A DNA stretch of 64,000 bases from Gloeobacter violaceus PCC 7421. Lineage in GTDB: Bacteria; Cyanobacteriota; Cyanobacteriia; Gloeobacterales; Gloeobacteraceae. Shown in pieces: positions 53,913 to 63,442 of this stretch. The notes beneath the pieces are model-generated. The model saw nothing but the letters and a program-made list of their open reading frames with translations, was not told the origin of the DNA and did not search any database. Each line of letters begins with the position of its first letter. The first letter of the stretch is position 1. A program made the translations under genes and the position numbers. Location: positions 744,001-808,000 of the forward strand of contig NC_005125.1 of assembly GCF_000011385.1 (NCBI RefSeq), written 5' to 3'.

Positions 53913-54190
53913 CAGTCCGGTTCGTAGGTGCTAGTCAAGTTGTGGCGGTTGAGGCTTTCGCTATAAAATTCGGCGTGTTCAAGGGCACAGACAATCACCA
54001 CCGCCACCCCGCCATTGTGGGCTTCGAGCATGATCTTGCGCGCCTTGGAAGGCTGCATCTTTGGAATGGTCTTCATCAACACCTCGATCACATAGTTCAT
54101 CGGCGTGTGATCGTCGTTGTGCAGCAGAACTTTGTACAGCGGCATGGGTTTGCGCTGTACACTTTTCCTCTCAAGGGTCTCGGTGCTCAT
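53909..54190 (-). CDS. clpS: ATP-dependent Clp protease adaptor ClpS
   Basis: The 93-residue adaptor delivers N-degron proteins to ClpAP/ClpCP. Core motifs LYKVLLHNDDHTPMNYVIEV, MLEAHNGGVAVV and CALEHAEFYSESL form the N-end-rule pocket and the Clp contact. N-terminal 15 residues are the flexible tail that enters the Clp pore. Starts at ATG 54190. Confidence 0.95.
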   Translation of the reverse strand: MSTETLERKSVQRKPMPLYKVLLHNDDHTPMNYVIEVLMKTIPKMQPSKARKIMLEAHNGGVAVVIVCALEHAEFYSESLNRHNLTSTYEPDC

Positions 54191-54300
54191 AAAAAATTCG
54201 GGTGGATGCGCAAAAATACTCAGCTACTTATTCTGCCTGCCGGTAGAGGCGTTGGCAATACTAAATATATCCACTGGCCGAGCAATTGGAAGGGGTGGCG

Positions 54301-54855
54301 GTGAAACTGATCCTGGTAAGCGGCCCCGCCCGTAGCGGCAAAAGCCAGCTGGCCGAACGACTGGCGGTGTCCTCTGCCCGGGTCACTTATGTCGCCACAG
54401 GCTGGAGCGTCCCCGACGATGCGGACTGGCAGGGACGCCTCGCGCGTCACCGCAAGCGCCGTCCCGCCTGCTGGAGTCTGGTTGAGACCGGTGCGCCCGG
54501 TGGGCCGGCCCTCGAAGCGGTACTCGCAGAAGCCGAAGCGGACGAATGCTTGCTGATCGATTCGCTCGGGGGCTGGCTGGGTGCGAGGCTGCTCGCAGAT
54601 TTGGCGGAGGAGTCGCTCGCCCAGGAGGTGGCGGCCTTGCCTGGCCAGCTGCACCGGTGTGCGGCACGGGTGATTGCCGTGAGCGAGGAGGTCGGCTGGG
54701 GCGTGATCCCCGTCTATCCCCTGGGTCGGCGTTTTCGAGACTTGCTTGGTGAACTCAACCGCAATGTGGCCCGCGAGGCCGACGCCGCTTACCTGGTCGC
54801 CAACGGCTACGCCCTCGACCTGAAGGTGGTGGGGCGGCCGATCGATCAATTTTGA
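54301..54855 (+). CDS. cobU: Adenosylcobinamide kinase/guanylyltransferase
   Basis: Phosphorylates adenosylcobinamide and attaches GMP in cobalamin synthesis. The 184-residue protein has the P-loop LVSGPARSGKSQLAE, the HRKRRPACW segment with the expected guanylylation His, LIDSLGGWLGARLL (Walker B-like) and VSEEVGWGVIPVYPLGRRFR. GTG 54301 is placed after GGAAGGGG; TTG 54286 is an in-frame alternative. No cobalamin riboswitch is seen upstream. Confidence 0.9.
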   Translation: MKLILVSGPARSGKSQLAERLAVSSARVTYVATGWSVPDDADWQGRLARHRKRRPACWSLVETGAPGGPALEAVLAEAEADECLLIDSLGGWLGARLLADLAEESLAQEVAALPGQLHRCAARVIAVSEEVGWGVIPVYPLGRRFRDLLGELNRNVAREADAAYLVANGYALDLKVVGRPIDQF

Positions 54856-54865
54856 ATCACTTATC

Positions 54866-54937
54866 CTCGGGCGGATGGATTCGAACCACCGAGTGCCTGG
54901 ACCAAAACCAGGTGCCTTACCGCTTGGCGACGCCCGA
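54866..54937 (-). tRNA. tRNA-Gln (UUG)
   Basis: 72 nt from 54937 to 54866 fold as a cloverleaf: acceptor TCGGGCG/CGCCCGA, D arm GCC-AAGCGGTAA-GGC, anticodon arm CCTGG-TTTTGGT-CCAGG with anticodon TTG, T arm GGTGG-TTCGAAT-CCATC, discriminator G. CCA is not encoded. Located between cobU and ndhC, transcribed leftward. Confidence 0.95.
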
Positions 54938-55053
54938 ACGCTTTGCCAATCGTAACCCACGCGCTCGCAAGCCTGTCAAGGCGAGGTCCGCTCGGGCCTC
55001 GGCCGTACAGCTGCGTTACACTGAAGGACACAACCGTTACTTCACAAAACGCA

Positions 55054-55416
55054 GTGTTTGTTCTTTCCGGTTACGACGCCCTGCTCATCTTTTTGTTGTT
55101 GAGCGCCCTGGTCCCGGTACTGGCCCTCACCATCTCCTATCTCATCCGTCCCAAAGGTTCCGGCGCCTTCCGCACCACCACCTACGAATCGGGGGTCGAT
55201 CCGCGCGGCGACAGCTGGATCCAGTTCAACATCCGCTATTACATGTTCGCCCTGGTTTTCGTCGTCTTCGACGTGGAGACGGTGTTTCTCTATCCCTGGG
55301 CCGTGGCGTTCAACCAGCTGGGACTGCTCGCGTTTATCGAAGCGCTGATCTTTATCGCCATTCTGGTGGTCGCCCTGGTCTACGCCTGGCGCAAGGGCGC
55401 CCTCGAGTGGACCTGA
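55054..55416 (+). CDS. ndhC: NAD(P)H-quinone oxidoreductase subunit 3
   Basis: The 120-residue membrane subunit of photosynthetic NDH-1 (NuoA homologue) has three helices and the conserved loop [20 protein letters not shown], followed by [18 protein letters not shown] 55054 ([11 protein letters not shown]) is chosen because it matches the family length; no Shine-Dalgarno is visible. First gene of the ndhCKJ operon; 61 bases to ndhK. Confidence 0.95.
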   Translation: MFVLSGYDALLIFLLLSALVPVLALTISYLIRPKGSGAFRTTTYESGVDPRGDSWIQFNIRYYMFALVFVVFDVETVFLYPWAVAFNQLGLLAFIEALIFIAILVVALVYAWRKGALEWT

Positions 55417-55477
55417 TTCGACCCGACTGTATATTCTGCATCCACCCACCCCGCACGGGCGCAAGCCCCAAGACGCC

Positions 55478-56176
55478 ATGGACATCAAGAACCTGCTCAA
55501 CCCGATCGAGCGCCCCGAAGTCACCAGCGAACTGACCAACAACGTGGTGCTCACGACGCTCAACGATCTGTACAACTGGGCGCGGCTTTCGAGCGTCTGG
55601 CCTCTGATGTACGGCACGAGCTGCTGCTTTATCGAATTTGCCGGACTGATCGGCTCGCGCTTCGACTTCGACCGCTTCGGGCTGGTGCCCCGCGCCTCAC
55701 CGCGCCAGGCGGACCTGATCATCACCGCCGGTACGGTCACCATGAAGATGGCCCCGGCGCTGGTGACCCTCTACGAACAGATGCCCGAGCCCAAGTACGT
55801 GATCGCCATGGGCGCGTGCACGATCACCGGCGGTATGTTCTCCACCGACTCCTACACCACCGTGCGGGGTGTCGATAAGCTCATACCGGTGGACGTGTAC
55901 ATTCCGGGTTGCCCGCCCAGGCCCGAGGCGATCTTCGATGCGATCGTCAAGTTGCGCAAGAAAATGGCCACCGAGGACGTGCGCGACCGCTACGAGCAAA
56001 TCCGCCAGACCCATCGCTACCACACTACTGCCCACACGCTCAAAGCGGTCCCGGAGTCACTCTCGAGCAAGTATCTCGAGAGCCCGACCCGCCAGGCGCC
56101 CCCACCGGGGCTGGCGGCGGCCATGGAGATGCCTCTGGTGCTGCCCGAAGTCGTCAAGCAAAACGAACAGGTCTGA
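55478..56176 (+). CDS. ndhK: NAD(P)H-quinone oxidoreductase subunit K
   Basis: The 232-residue NuoB/PSST homologue binds iron-sulfur cluster N2. Ligands: adjacent cysteines in [11 protein letters not shown], Cys in [11 protein letters not shown] and Cys in [14 protein letters not shown]. The N-terminal 35 residues are the usual family extension. Sits between ndhC and ndhJ, 4 bases before the latter. Confidence 0.97.
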   Translation: MDIKNLLNPIERPEVTSELTNNVVLTTLNDLYNWARLSSVWPLMYGTSCCFIEFAGLIGSRFDFDRFGLVPRASPRQADLIITAGTVTMKMAPALVTLYEQMPEPKYVIAMGACTITGGMFSTDSYTTVRGVDKLIPVDVYIPGCPPRPEAIFDAIVKLRKKMATEDVRDRYEQIRQTHRYHTTAHTLKAVPESLSSKYLESPTRQAPPPGLAAAMEMPLVLPEVVKQNEQV

Positions 56177-56180
56177 TCCG

Positions 56181-56711
56181 ATGGAAGAGCAAACCACCCA
56201 ATCCGCGGCCGATGGGCAGACTGCCATCGAGCTTGTCACCGGTCCTATTTCCGACGCGCTCAAGGCGCGCGGTTTACCCCACGAGTTGACGGGTCTCGAC
56301 AACCGCAAAATCGAGATCATCAAAGTGGAGCCCGAGCACCTGATCGCGGTGGCCAGGGCTCTCTACGACGACGGCTTCAACTATCTGGCCTGCCAGTGCG
56401 GCTTCGACGAAGGCCCTGGTGATTCCCTCGGGAGCATGTACCACCTCACCAAGCTGAGCGACAGTGCCGATCGGCCGCCGGAAGTGCGCATCAAAGTCTT
56501 TCTGCCCCGCGACAACCCGCGCGTCCCTTCGGTCTACTGGATCTGGAAGACGGCGGACTGGCAGGAGCGCGAGTCGTTCGACATGTACGGGATCATCTAC
56601 GAAGGCCATCCCAACCTCATCCGCATCCTGATGCCGGAGGACTGGGTGGGCTGGCCGATGCGCAAAGATTACGTGACGCCCGACTTTTACGAACTGCAGG
56701 ACGCCTACTGA
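56181..56711 (+). CDS. ndhJ: NAD(P)H-quinone oxidoreductase subunit J
   Basis: The 176-residue NuoC (30-kDa) homologue of the NDH-1 peripheral arm shows the signature [20 protein letters not shown] and a C-terminus [22 protein letters not shown] 56181 lies 4 bases after the ndhK stop. The IS fragment starts immediately after its stop codon. Confidence 0.96.
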   Translation: MEEQTTQSAADGQTAIELVTGPISDALKARGLPHELTGLDNRKIEIIKVEPEHLIAVARALYDDGFNYLACQCGFDEGPGDSLGSMYHLTKLSDSADRPPEVRIKVFLPRDNPRVPSVYWIWKTADWQERESFDMYGIIYEGHPNLIRILMPEDWVGWPMRKDYVTPDFYELQDAY

Positions 56712-56936
56712 GCCCTACACGGTCTATGGCACGACCGGGTGGGTGGTCGTGAGGTGTTGGCTGGTATCGGTAAGGCTTTTGCTCGCCTGCAACGGATTTG
56801 GGCGGCTCAAGGGTATGCGGGTCAGTGCGTCAAGTGGGCCCAGCCGCACGAAGGGGTGACAGTCGAGGTGGTGTATCCCTGGTGGCGTCAGCTCAAGCTT
56901 TATTCCAACAAAGGACAGATGATTGTCCGTAACTAG
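56712..56936 (+). pseudogene. IS5-like transposase fragment
   Basis: Directly after ndhJ an open frame reads HDRVGGREVLAGIGKAFARL, then QRIWAAQGYAGQCVKWAQ and VEVVYPW, resembling the central part of IS5-group DDE transposases (second Asp in HD, IWADxGYxG block). The flanking N- and C-terminal parts are missing, the final Glu motif is absent, and no terminal inverted repeats are visible. It is a relic about 225 bases long. Confidence 0.65.
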
Positions 56937-56949
56937 TTCACCGCAAGCG

Positions 56950-57450
56950 ATGGAACCGGAGACACCGCGCAACAACCCGCTCAGCCTGCTGCTGCCGACT
57001 GCACTGATCCTGGGGCTCGCCCTCCTTTTGAGCCTCGATGTCGCCCAGCCGGTCGTCGAAGGTGCGCTCGCCAATCCTCTGGAGCCCTGGCTGAAACTGA
57101 TCGTCGGTTACTTTGCGGCGGCAGCGGAGATCGCCGCCGCCCTGGTGATCGGCATCGCAGTATTGCGAGGCATCTTTGAGTACTTTCGGCGAGGGTTCTT
57201 GCCGCAGGGCGAGGGGTTCGATTCGATCGAGACGATCCGGCTGCAACTGGGCCGGATGCTGACGTTGGGCCTCGAATTTACCGTCGCCAGCGACATTCTG
57301 CGCACGGCGGTAGCGCCCACCCGCCAGGACATCTTGACTCTGGCGGCGATCGTGCTGCTGCGCACGCTGCTCAATTACTTTCTAGAGCAGGAAATTCGGC
57401 AAGCCGAAGGGCGGACCTCGGTGAAGGAAAGATCCACGTCGAAGGAGTAG
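56950..57450 (+). CDS. DUF1622 membrane protein
   Basis: The 166-residue protein has three or four membrane helices (about 12-30, 48-70, 100-115 and 125-145) and the family-like segment FDSIETIRLQLGRMLTLGLE, FTVASDILRTAVAPTRQDIL, AAIVLLRTLLNYFLEQEI. Function unknown; family members are small inner-membrane proteins. ATG 56950 is chosen; TTG 56923 is in frame but lies inside the transposase remnant. Confidence 0.8.
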   Translation: MEPETPRNNPLSLLLPTALILGLALLLSLDVAQPVVEGALANPLEPWLKLIVGYFAAAAEIAAALVIGIAVLRGIFEYFRRGFLPQGEGFDSIETIRLQLGRMLTLGLEFTVASDILRTAVAPTRQDILTLAAIVLLRTLLNYFLEQEIRQAEGRTSVKERSTSKE

Positions 57451-57546
57451 AGGGCGTCATGCGCAACTCAGCGAGTGCGTTGCACATTACCTAAGCCAAA
57501 GAAAATTGTAAATCAGAGTTGCGCTCTTGTTTTCAGGTGAGAGCCC

Positions 57547-57783
57547 CTAAATATCCGGCTCAACGCCTAACTGCCGCAATCGCTCGCGCAGGCGGGTTGC
57601 TTCCTGCTCGGCCCGCTCGGCTCTTTGCCTTTCTTGTTCGGCCCGTTCGGCCAAGGCCAGGAAGGTCTCGAACTTCTCGCCATTCGGTTGCCGGATCACC
57701 AATTCCCCAGTCTCCTCAAGGCTAAGCCGGACGCCCAGGTGCGGACTTACATACCGGCATTTTGTCGGCAGTACCGCAAACAA
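57547..57783 (-). pseudogene. C-terminal remnant of a Uma2-family gene
   Basis: The frame encodes RYVSPHLGVRLSLEETGELV, RQPNGEKF and a coiled coil (AERAEQERQRAERAEQEA) ending LRQLGVEPDI, the normal C-terminal third of Uma2 proteins (compare the intact one at 30919-31638). The nuclease core, about 150-170 residues, is missing and the fbaA terminator occupies its place. The only start is a TTG within the terminator stem, so expression is unlikely. Confidence 0.7.
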
Positions 57784-57810
57784 AAAGGGGCCGAGAATCA
57801 GCCCCTTTTT
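57782..57810. terminator. Bidirectional rho-independent terminator
   Basis: AAAAAGGGGC (57782-57791) pairs perfectly with GCCCCTTTTT (57801-57810) around a 9-base loop. It lies 21 bases after the fbaA stop, and the flanking A and T runs let it work on both strands. Confidence 0.9.
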
Positions 57811-57831
57811 GGTGCTTAAGTGGTACAGCTG

Positions 57832-58902
57832 TTAGACCGTGACGGCCTTTTTCATGGTGCTTGCGGCGATGTAGCGCTTGGCCATCTCATCGAGGGAGAC
57901 CTGCTTGATTTTGCTCGCCTGCTCGGCGGAGCCGAACTCGACGTAGCGGTCGCGGCAGACCTTCAGCATATACTTCATCGAAGGAATCAAGAACTTGCGC
58001 GGGTCGAACTCGGCGGGTTCTTTAGCGAGGGCTTCGCGCACCGCAGCGGTGATCGCCAGGCGGTTGTCGGTATCGACATTGACCTTGCGCACGCCGTTGC
58101 GGATGCCTTCTTGAATCTCGGTCACCGGTACTCCCCAGGTCTGGGGAATGGCGCCGCCGTGGGCATTAATCAGGTCTTGGAGATCCTGGGGCACGCTCGA
58201 AGAACCGTGCATGACCAGGTGGGTGTTGGGGAGCCTGCGGTGGATTTCGCGGATGCGGTCGATGGCGAGGATGGCGCCGTCGGGCTTGCGGCTGAACTTG
58301 TAGGCGCCGTGGCTGGTGCCGATGGCGATGGCGAGGGCGTCGACGCCGGTGCGCTCGACGAAATCGGCCGCCTCATCCGGGTCGGTCAAAAGCTGGTCGT
58401 GGGAGAGGGTGCCCTCGAAGCCGTGGCCGTCCTCTTTGTCGCCGGCGCCGGTCTCGAGCGAACCGAGGCAGCCGAGTTCACCTTCGACGCTCACACCCAG
58501 AGCGTGGGCCACCTCGGTCACCTTGGCGGTCACCTCGACGTTGTATTCGTAGCTCGCCGGGGTCTTTGCGTCTTCCATCAGCGAACCGTCCATCATCACG
58601 CTCGTAAAGCCGTTCTTGATGGCCGAGTAGCAGGTGGCCGGGCTGTTGCCGTGGTCCTGGTGCATGACGATCGGAATCTCGGGGTATTCTTCGACCGCCG
58701 CAAGCACCATGTGGCGCAGGAACGCTTCACCCGCGTATTTGCGGGCGCCGCGCGACGCCTGCAGGATGACGGGGCTGTTCACTTCGCGGGCGGCGTCCAT
58801 GATCGCCTTGATTTGTTCGAGGTTGTTGACGTTGAACGCCGGAATGCCATAGTTGTTTTCAGCGGCGTGATCCAGCAAAACCCTCAACGGTACAAGCGCC
58901 AT
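57832..58902 (-). CDS. fbaA: Fructose-bisphosphate aldolase, class II
   Basis: Zinc-dependent aldolase of glycolysis and the Calvin cycle (356 residues). Metal and substrate residues: [77 protein letters not shown] and [11 protein letters not shown]. The Calvin-cycle type of cyanobacteria has this length. Starts at ATG 58902 with GGAGG close upstream; followed by the strong terminator. Confidence 0.96.
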   Translation of the reverse strand: MALVPLRVLLDHAAENNYGIPAFNVNNLEQIKAIMDAAREVNSPVILQASRGARKYAGEAFLRHMVLAAVEEYPEIPIVMHQDHGNSPATCYSAIKNGFTSVMMDGSLMEDAKTPASYEYNVEVTAKVTEVAHALGVSVEGELGCLGSLETGAGDKEDGHGFEGTLSHDQLLTDPDEAADFVERTGVDALAIAIGTSHGAYKFSRKPDGAILAIDRIREIHRRLPNTHLVMHGSSSVPQDLQDLINAHGGAIPQTWGVPVTEIQEGIRNGVRKVNVDTDNRLAITAAVREALAKEPAEFDPRKFLIPSMKYMLKVCRDRYVEFGSAEQASKIKQVSLDEMAKRYIAASTMKKAVTV

Positions 58903-59019
58903 AATTTCCTCCTAGATGTGCCTTCCGGTTCCAACCAGAACCGCTGCGTGACCGTCCGTACTGGCCCCAATTTTAAGATAGATTTCGGATTCTGGCGAGG
59001 CCATTACAAACACGGCCCA

Positions 59020-59997
59020 TCAGTACAGCCGGCTGACGGTGTGTCCGACCAAATCTTTGAGCGCTTCGCGCGCCGGGGAGGGGGAGAGAGTGTCGAGAGA
59101 GGTCACCGCCCGGCGGGCGTGGGTTTCTGCAAGCTCGCGGGTGCGCTCCAGCGCACGGCTGGCATGGATCAGCGAAAGGGCCTTTTCAAGATCGCCCTTC
59201 TGCTCGAACTGGCGCTCGATGAGGCCGCTCAGGTGAGGCGACTCTTCGAGGGCGTAGAGCACCGGGGCGGTGAGATTGCCGTCGCGCAGGTCCGAACCGG
59301 CGGGTTTGCCCAGTTTGGCGGTCGAACCAGTGAAATCCAGCAGGTCGTCGATTACCTGAAAGGCGATGCCCAGGTGGCGACCGTACTCGTAGAGCGCTTC
59401 GCAGACGGCCGCTGGGCTCTCGGAGAGCACCGCCGCCGCCCTCGAAGTGCCTGCCATCAACGAAGCGGTCTTATAAAAGCTCTTGTCGATGTACTGCTCG
59501 AAGGTCAGGTCCGAGTCGAACTGCAGCGTGCTCTGCAACAGTTCGCCCTCGCCGAAGTGCGAGATGACAATTCCCAACAGCTCGACCACCTCCAGGCTGC
59601 CCAGGCGGGCCAGGTAGGCCGAGGCCATCCCGAACAAATAGTCCCCCGCCAGCACCGCCACCCGGTTGCCGAAGCGGGAATTGACCGTGTCGATGCCGCG
59701 GCGCACGGCGCTGGTGTCGATGACATCGTCGTGCACCAGCGACGCAGTGTGGATCATCTCGGTAATTTCAGCCAGACGGCGGTGCCGCTCGGTCGGCTCG
59801 CCGTAGGCCGCCGTCGCCCGCGAGACCAAAAGCACCAGCGCCGGGCGGATGCGCTTGCCGCCCGCGTTGAACAGGTGCTCAGCCGCTGCATACAGAACCG
59901 GATGCTTCGTCCCCAGCAGATTCTTCAAATTGCGCGTCATCTGGCTTAAGTCGTCTTCGACCAGGGCCGACCAGTTCGCTGCGGACACCACGCTCAT
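59020..59997 (-). CDS. Long-chain polyprenyl diphosphate synthase (solanesyl-PP type)
   Basis: Makes the isoprenoid side chain of plastoquinone. The 325-residue trans-prenyltransferase has both aspartate-rich motifs, LVHDDVIDTS (first DDxxD) and FQVIDDLLDFTG (second), plus GGKRIRPALVLLVSRA and FYKTASLMAGTSRAAAV. No large aromatic residue blocks the pocket immediately before the first motif (TASLVHDD), consistent with a long product. Product length is inference. Starts at ATG 59997; the stop is 117 bases from fbaA. Confidence 0.92.
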   Translation of the reverse strand: MSVVSAANWSALVEDDLSQMTRNLKNLLGTKHPVLYAAAEHLFNAGGKRIRPALVLLVSRATAAYGEPTERHRRLAEITEMIHTASLVHDDVIDTSAVRRGIDTVNSRFGNRVAVLAGDYLFGMASAYLARLGSLEVVELLGIVISHFGEGELLQSTLQFDSDLTFEQYIDKSFYKTASLMAGTSRAAAVLSESPAAVCEALYEYGRHLGIAFQVIDDLLDFTGSTAKLGKPAGSDLRDGNLTAPVLYALEESPHLSGLIERQFEQKGDLEKALSLIHASRALERTRELAETHARRAVTSLDTLSPSPAREALKDLVGHTVSRLY

Positions 59998-60079
59998 TTC
60001 TCCAGCTGCGCACTGAAATTAAGAAAGGTAACAGTGCCTTCATCATTAATCATAAACCGCCCGCGTCTATTCGCCGCAG

Positions 60080-60748
60080 TCACGTTCCATCGCAAAGGGG
60101 CGGTCGGCGTTGCCCGGTGTTGCCTTGGGCGATGTGCAAGATCTGAGTGATTTTGCTCAGATCTTTTTGTCCAGGTACCCCATTCTCGACGCCGCTCGAC
60201 AGGTCAACCGCATCGGGTGTCAGGATGTCCAGGGCTTGGGCCAGATTGTCGGCCCGCAGACCGCCCGAAAGCATCCACGGCAGCGCCGGGCAAAACCCCT
60301 GCAGCGCCTTCCAGTCGAGGGTTCGTCCTGTCCCGCCCGCCTGGGTGGGATGCCAGGCGTCGAGTAGGACCGCTTCGATGGCATCCACGTACAGTGCGAT
60401 CTTTTCGAGGTCCGCCGGTTCCCGGACGCGCAGAGCCTTGATCCGCAAAATCCCAGGAAGCGTCCGCGCCAGGTGAGCGCAGGTCTCGGGGCTCTCCTCG
60501 CCGTGGAGCTGGACCCCCTGCAGCTCGCCCGCTTCCACCGCGGCGCGCATCGCCTCAACGGGCGCATCCACGAAGACGCCGACTTTGAAGGTGAACGGCG
60601 GCAGGGCGGCGGCGATCTCGCGCAGGCGGGCCGCGTCCACATAGCGGGGGGTGCCGGGGACACAGACAAAGCCCAGGGCGTGCACTCCCAACCGGGCGGC
60701 GGCCTGGGCTTGGCCCGGGTCGGTGAAGCCGCAGATTTTTACGCGCAT
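60080..60748 (-). CDS. trpF: Phosphoribosylanthranilate isomerase
   Basis: Third step of tryptophan synthesis. The 222-residue TIM barrel shows VKICGFTDPGQAQAAARLGV (catalytic Cys7-equivalent in KICG), GFVCVPGTPRYV, GVFVDAP, VQLHGEESPETC, LLDAWHPTQAGGTGRTLDW (general-acid Asp) and LSGGLRADNLAQAL with DLSSGVENGVPGQKD. Complete. It does not sit next to the trpE-type gene at the right edge, so trp genes are dispersed. Confidence 0.95.
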   Translation of the reverse strand: MRVKICGFTDPGQAQAAARLGVHALGFVCVPGTPRYVDAARLREIAAALPPFTFKVGVFVDAPVEAMRAAVEAGELQGVQLHGEESPETCAHLARTLPGILRIKALRVREPADLEKIALYVDAIEAVLLDAWHPTQAGGTGRTLDWKALQGFCPALPWMLSGGLRADNLAQALDILTPDAVDLSSGVENGVPGQKDLSKITQILHIAQGNTGQRRPPLCDGT

Positions 60749-60823
60749 GGTAGACGGGTGTTTCTTGCCTACGATGCTAGCCGTGGGTTAGGGTTGCTGC
60801 GTACTTTTGGACGGCTCCAACCG

Positions 60824-61618
60824 ATGAAGCCCGGACCCGCCCTGCTGCTTTGGGTGTTGTTGCTCGCCTTTGCCGCTCCATTGCAGGCTTTTCCGCTTCG
60901 GGTACTGGTGGAAGGGCCGCAGTCTACGCTCAAAATCGTCGTCTCCGTTCCGGCCCAACTGCGCCAGGACAACGGCACGGCAGTCGACCTCGTTCCCGGT
61001 CAATGGTTTACTGTTCGGCGCGAAAGTAGCGGGGTCGTACAGTTGCCCCCCGAAGGATTGGTGCTGGTGGGGGATCGCTGGTATCCCGAGAGCGTGCAGT
61101 TTCGCCGGCTTCATGGGGGGCTTGTCGCTATCAACTTTGTCGATTCGGAGACCTATTTGCGCGGGGTGGTGCCCCGGGAGATGCCCTCAAGCTACGGCGA
61201 TCAGGCCCTGATGGCTCAGGCGGTGGCGGCGCGCACGTACGCACTCACCAGTTGGGTACGCCGCAAGCACGGTCCCCACTACGACCTGGTGGACACGGTC
61301 ACCGACCAGGTCTACGGCGGCTTTGCCAGATACAACCCCCGCACCGGCAAAAGCACCCTGCTCACTCACCCGCGCACCGACCGGGCCGTGGCCGCCACGC
61401 GCGATCAGTTTCTCGACTACTCGAAGGCCCAGGGTTTCTACCGCGCCGAGGGCATCGCCGGTTGGGTGCGCTACGGCGAATACTCGCTTCCCGTTCCCAA
61501 AGGCCTTCTGCTGAGCCAAAAGGTGTCCCAGATGATGGCCCAGGCGGGCTGGAACTACCACGACATCCTCGCCTACTGGTACAAAAGCCACGTCTACCAG
61601 ATCGCTTTTCCCAAATAA
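60824..61618 (+). CDS. SpoIID/LytB-domain protein, secreted
   Basis: The 264-residue protein begins at ATG 60824 with a signal peptide (LLLWVLLLAFAAPLQA) and has a SpoIID domain: VDSETYLRGVVPREMPSSYG, ALMAQAVAARTYALTSWVRR and a YDLVDTVTDQVYGG segment. SpoIID is a lytic transglycosylase acting on denuded glycan strands; Glu in PREMPS matches the proposed catalytic Glu. Cyanobacteria keep such proteins without sporulation, presumably for wall remodelling. Divergent from trpF. Confidence 0.9.
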   Translation: MKPGPALLLWVLLLAFAAPLQAFPLRVLVEGPQSTLKIVVSVPAQLRQDNGTAVDLVPGQWFTVRRESSGVVQLPPEGLVLVGDRWYPESVQFRRLHGGLVAINFVDSETYLRGVVPREMPSSYGDQALMAQAVAARTYALTSWVRRKHGPHYDLVDTVTDQVYGGFARYNPRTGKSTLLTHPRTDRAVAATRDQFLDYSKAQGFYRAEGIAGWVRYGEYSLPVPKGLLLSQKVSQMMAQAGWNYHDILAYWYKSHVYQIAFPK

Positions 61619-61816
61619 CGGCGCTGACCGTCCTGTTGCCTGGCGACCAGAGCCGCAGCGGAGCGAAGCGCTCGGCTCGCCCCTGTAAGCCATCTCGCAG
61701 TACAACTGTGATCGAAATCGCCAGTTCCTGAAGCGGCGATGTGACCAGTGTTCTGAAGCAAATTCACTTCTAGAATCCGCCGAGTAAAGCCGAGATTCTG
61801 GATGCGGGTTATGTTC

Positions 61817-63427
61817 TCACAGCCCCACGCGCAGAGGGCTGCGGGGGGTGCGGATCTCGATTTCACTTTCGCCCAACAGCGAGCGGCCGGTCATCTCGGC
61901 GGGCTGCGGGAGGCCCAAAATTTCGAGGATCGTCGGGGCAATGTCGCCGAGGCTGCCCCCGGCGCGCAACTGCACGTCCGTTCCCCAACCGGGAATTTTA
62001 AGACCCTCGCTCTCGATCAAAATAAACGGCACCGGGTTGGTGGTGTGGGCGGTCCAGGGATTGCCCTGTTCGTCCCACATCAGTTCGGCGTTGCCGTGGT
62101 CGGCGGTGAGCAGCATTGTGCCCCCGGCGCGCACGCACGCCTCCACCAGGCGGCCGATACAGGCGTCCACCGTCTCGACCGCCTTAACCGTAGCGTCGAA
62201 GTTGCCGGTATGGCCCACCATGTCCGGGTTGGCGTAGTTGATCACAATCAGCGAGTACTGGCGCGTTTCGATGGCGGCGACGGCGTGGTCGGTGACCTCG
62301 CGGGCGGCCATCTCGGGCTTCAGATCGTAAGTGGGCACCAGGGGGCTCTGGATCATCGAGCGCTCCTCGCCGGGCAGGGGCGTCTCGATGCCGCCGTTAA
62401 AGAAATAGGTGACGTGGGCGTACTTCTCGGTCTCGGCGATGCGGAACTGCCGCAGGCCATGGTGGGCAATCACCTGACCCAGGAGGTTGTCGAGGCTCTG
62501 GGGCGCAAAAGCCACTGCCACCGGCAAGGTTGCGTCGTACTGGGTGAAGGTGAGAAAGGCGAGCGGGTCGAGGTAGGGGCGCACGAAACCGTCGAAGTCC
62601 GCCTGCACGAAGGCGCGGGTGAGCTGGCGCGCCCGGTCGGGGCGGAAGTTGAAGTAGATCACCCCATCACCGGGTTCGACCGCACCGGCAGCCAGGCGCA
62701 CCGGCAATACGAATTCGTCGGTCTTGCCGGCGGCGTGGCTCTCGCGCAAGGTCTCGGAGGCGCGTTTACCCGTGCCGGGGCCGGTCTCGGTCATCACCCG
62801 GTACATCGCCTCGGTGCGATCCCAGCGGCGATCGCGGTCCATCCCAAAGTAACGGCCACCCAGAGTAGCAATCGTGCCGAAGCCCGTTTCGGCGATGCGG
62901 GCTTCGAGCTTCTCGAAGTACGCAACACCCGAAGTGGGAGGAGTGTCACGACCGTCACTCATCCCGTGGATAAACAGCGTTTCAAAACCCTCCCGCTTGG
63001 CAAGGTCCAATAGCCCAAACAGATGCTCGATGTGGGAGTGGACACCGCCGTCGGAGACGAGGCCCACCCCATGCAGCTTGCCGCCCCGCTCGCGCACCGT
63101 GCGGCAGAGACGCAGCAGTTCGGGGTTGGAAAGCAGCGTGCCTTCTTCGACCGCGTCGGAGATGCGCACGAGCTCCTGGGGGACCATCCGGCCCGCACCC
63201 AGGTTGAGGTGGCCGACTTCGGAGTTGCCCATCTGCCCGCGCGGCAGACCGACCGCCTTGCCGCTGGTGTGGATGAGTGTAAAAGGATAGCTGGCTTTGA
63301 GCGCGTCGAAGATCGGAGTTTTGGCGGCGGCGACGGCGTTGCCGTCGGTCTGCTCGCGGTAGCCCCAACCGTCGAGGATGACCAGAATCGCTGGATGGAC
63401 TGCGCTAGAAGTGCCCATAAATGCCAT
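61817..63427 (-). CDS. gpmI: 2,3-bisphosphoglycerate-independent phosphoglycerate mutase
   Basis: Interconverts 3- and 2-phosphoglycerate using two manganese ions. The 536-residue protein has the alkaline phosphatase-type core LVILDGWGYREQTDGNAV, nucleophile Ser in GQMGNSEVGHLNLGAGR, IHGMSDGRDTPPTSG, NFRPDRARQLTRAF, VINYANPDMVGHTGNFD and LTADHGNAELMWDEQGNPWT. Start ATG 63427, or ATG 63418 (MGTSS). Confidence 0.97.
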   Translation of the reverse strand: MAFMGTSSAVHPAILVILDGWGYREQTDGNAVAAAKTPIFDALKASYPFTLIHTSGKAVGLPRGQMGNSEVGHLNLGAGRMVPQELVRISDAVEEGTLLSNPELLRLCRTVRERGGKLHGVGLVSDGGVHSHIEHLFGLLDLAKREGFETLFIHGMSDGRDTPPTSGVAYFEKLEARIAETGFGTIATLGGRYFGMDRDRRWDRTEAMYRVMTETGPGTGKRASETLRESHAAGKTDEFVLPVRLAAGAVEPGDGVIYFNFRPDRARQLTRAFVQADFDGFVRPYLDPLAFLTFTQYDATLPVAVAFAPQSLDNLLGQVIAHHGLRQFRIAETEKYAHVTYFFNGGIETPLPGEERSMIQSPLVPTYDLKPEMAAREVTDHAVAAIETRQYSLIVINYANPDMVGHTGNFDATVKAVETVDACIGRLVEACVRAGGTMLLTADHGNAELMWDEQGNPWTAHTTNPVPFILIESEGLKIPGWGTDVQLRAGGSLGDIAPTILEILGLPQPAEMTGRSLLGESEIEIRTPRSPLRVGL

Positions 63428-63442
63428 GACCCTAAATGGTGC

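Noticed and set aside
54191-54300. Cobalamin riboswitch ahead of cobU
   Set aside because: The leader is only about 110 bases and lacks the B12-box and conserved helices.
54852-55535. 227-aa open frame covering the tRNA and ndhC
   Set aside because: It runs through the tRNA-Gln gene and is out of frame with ndhC.
57820-59949. 709-aa open frame on the + strand
   Set aside because: It lies antisense to fbaA and the prenyl diphosphate synthase, both with full catalytic motifs; the frame is open only because of GC-rich codon bias.
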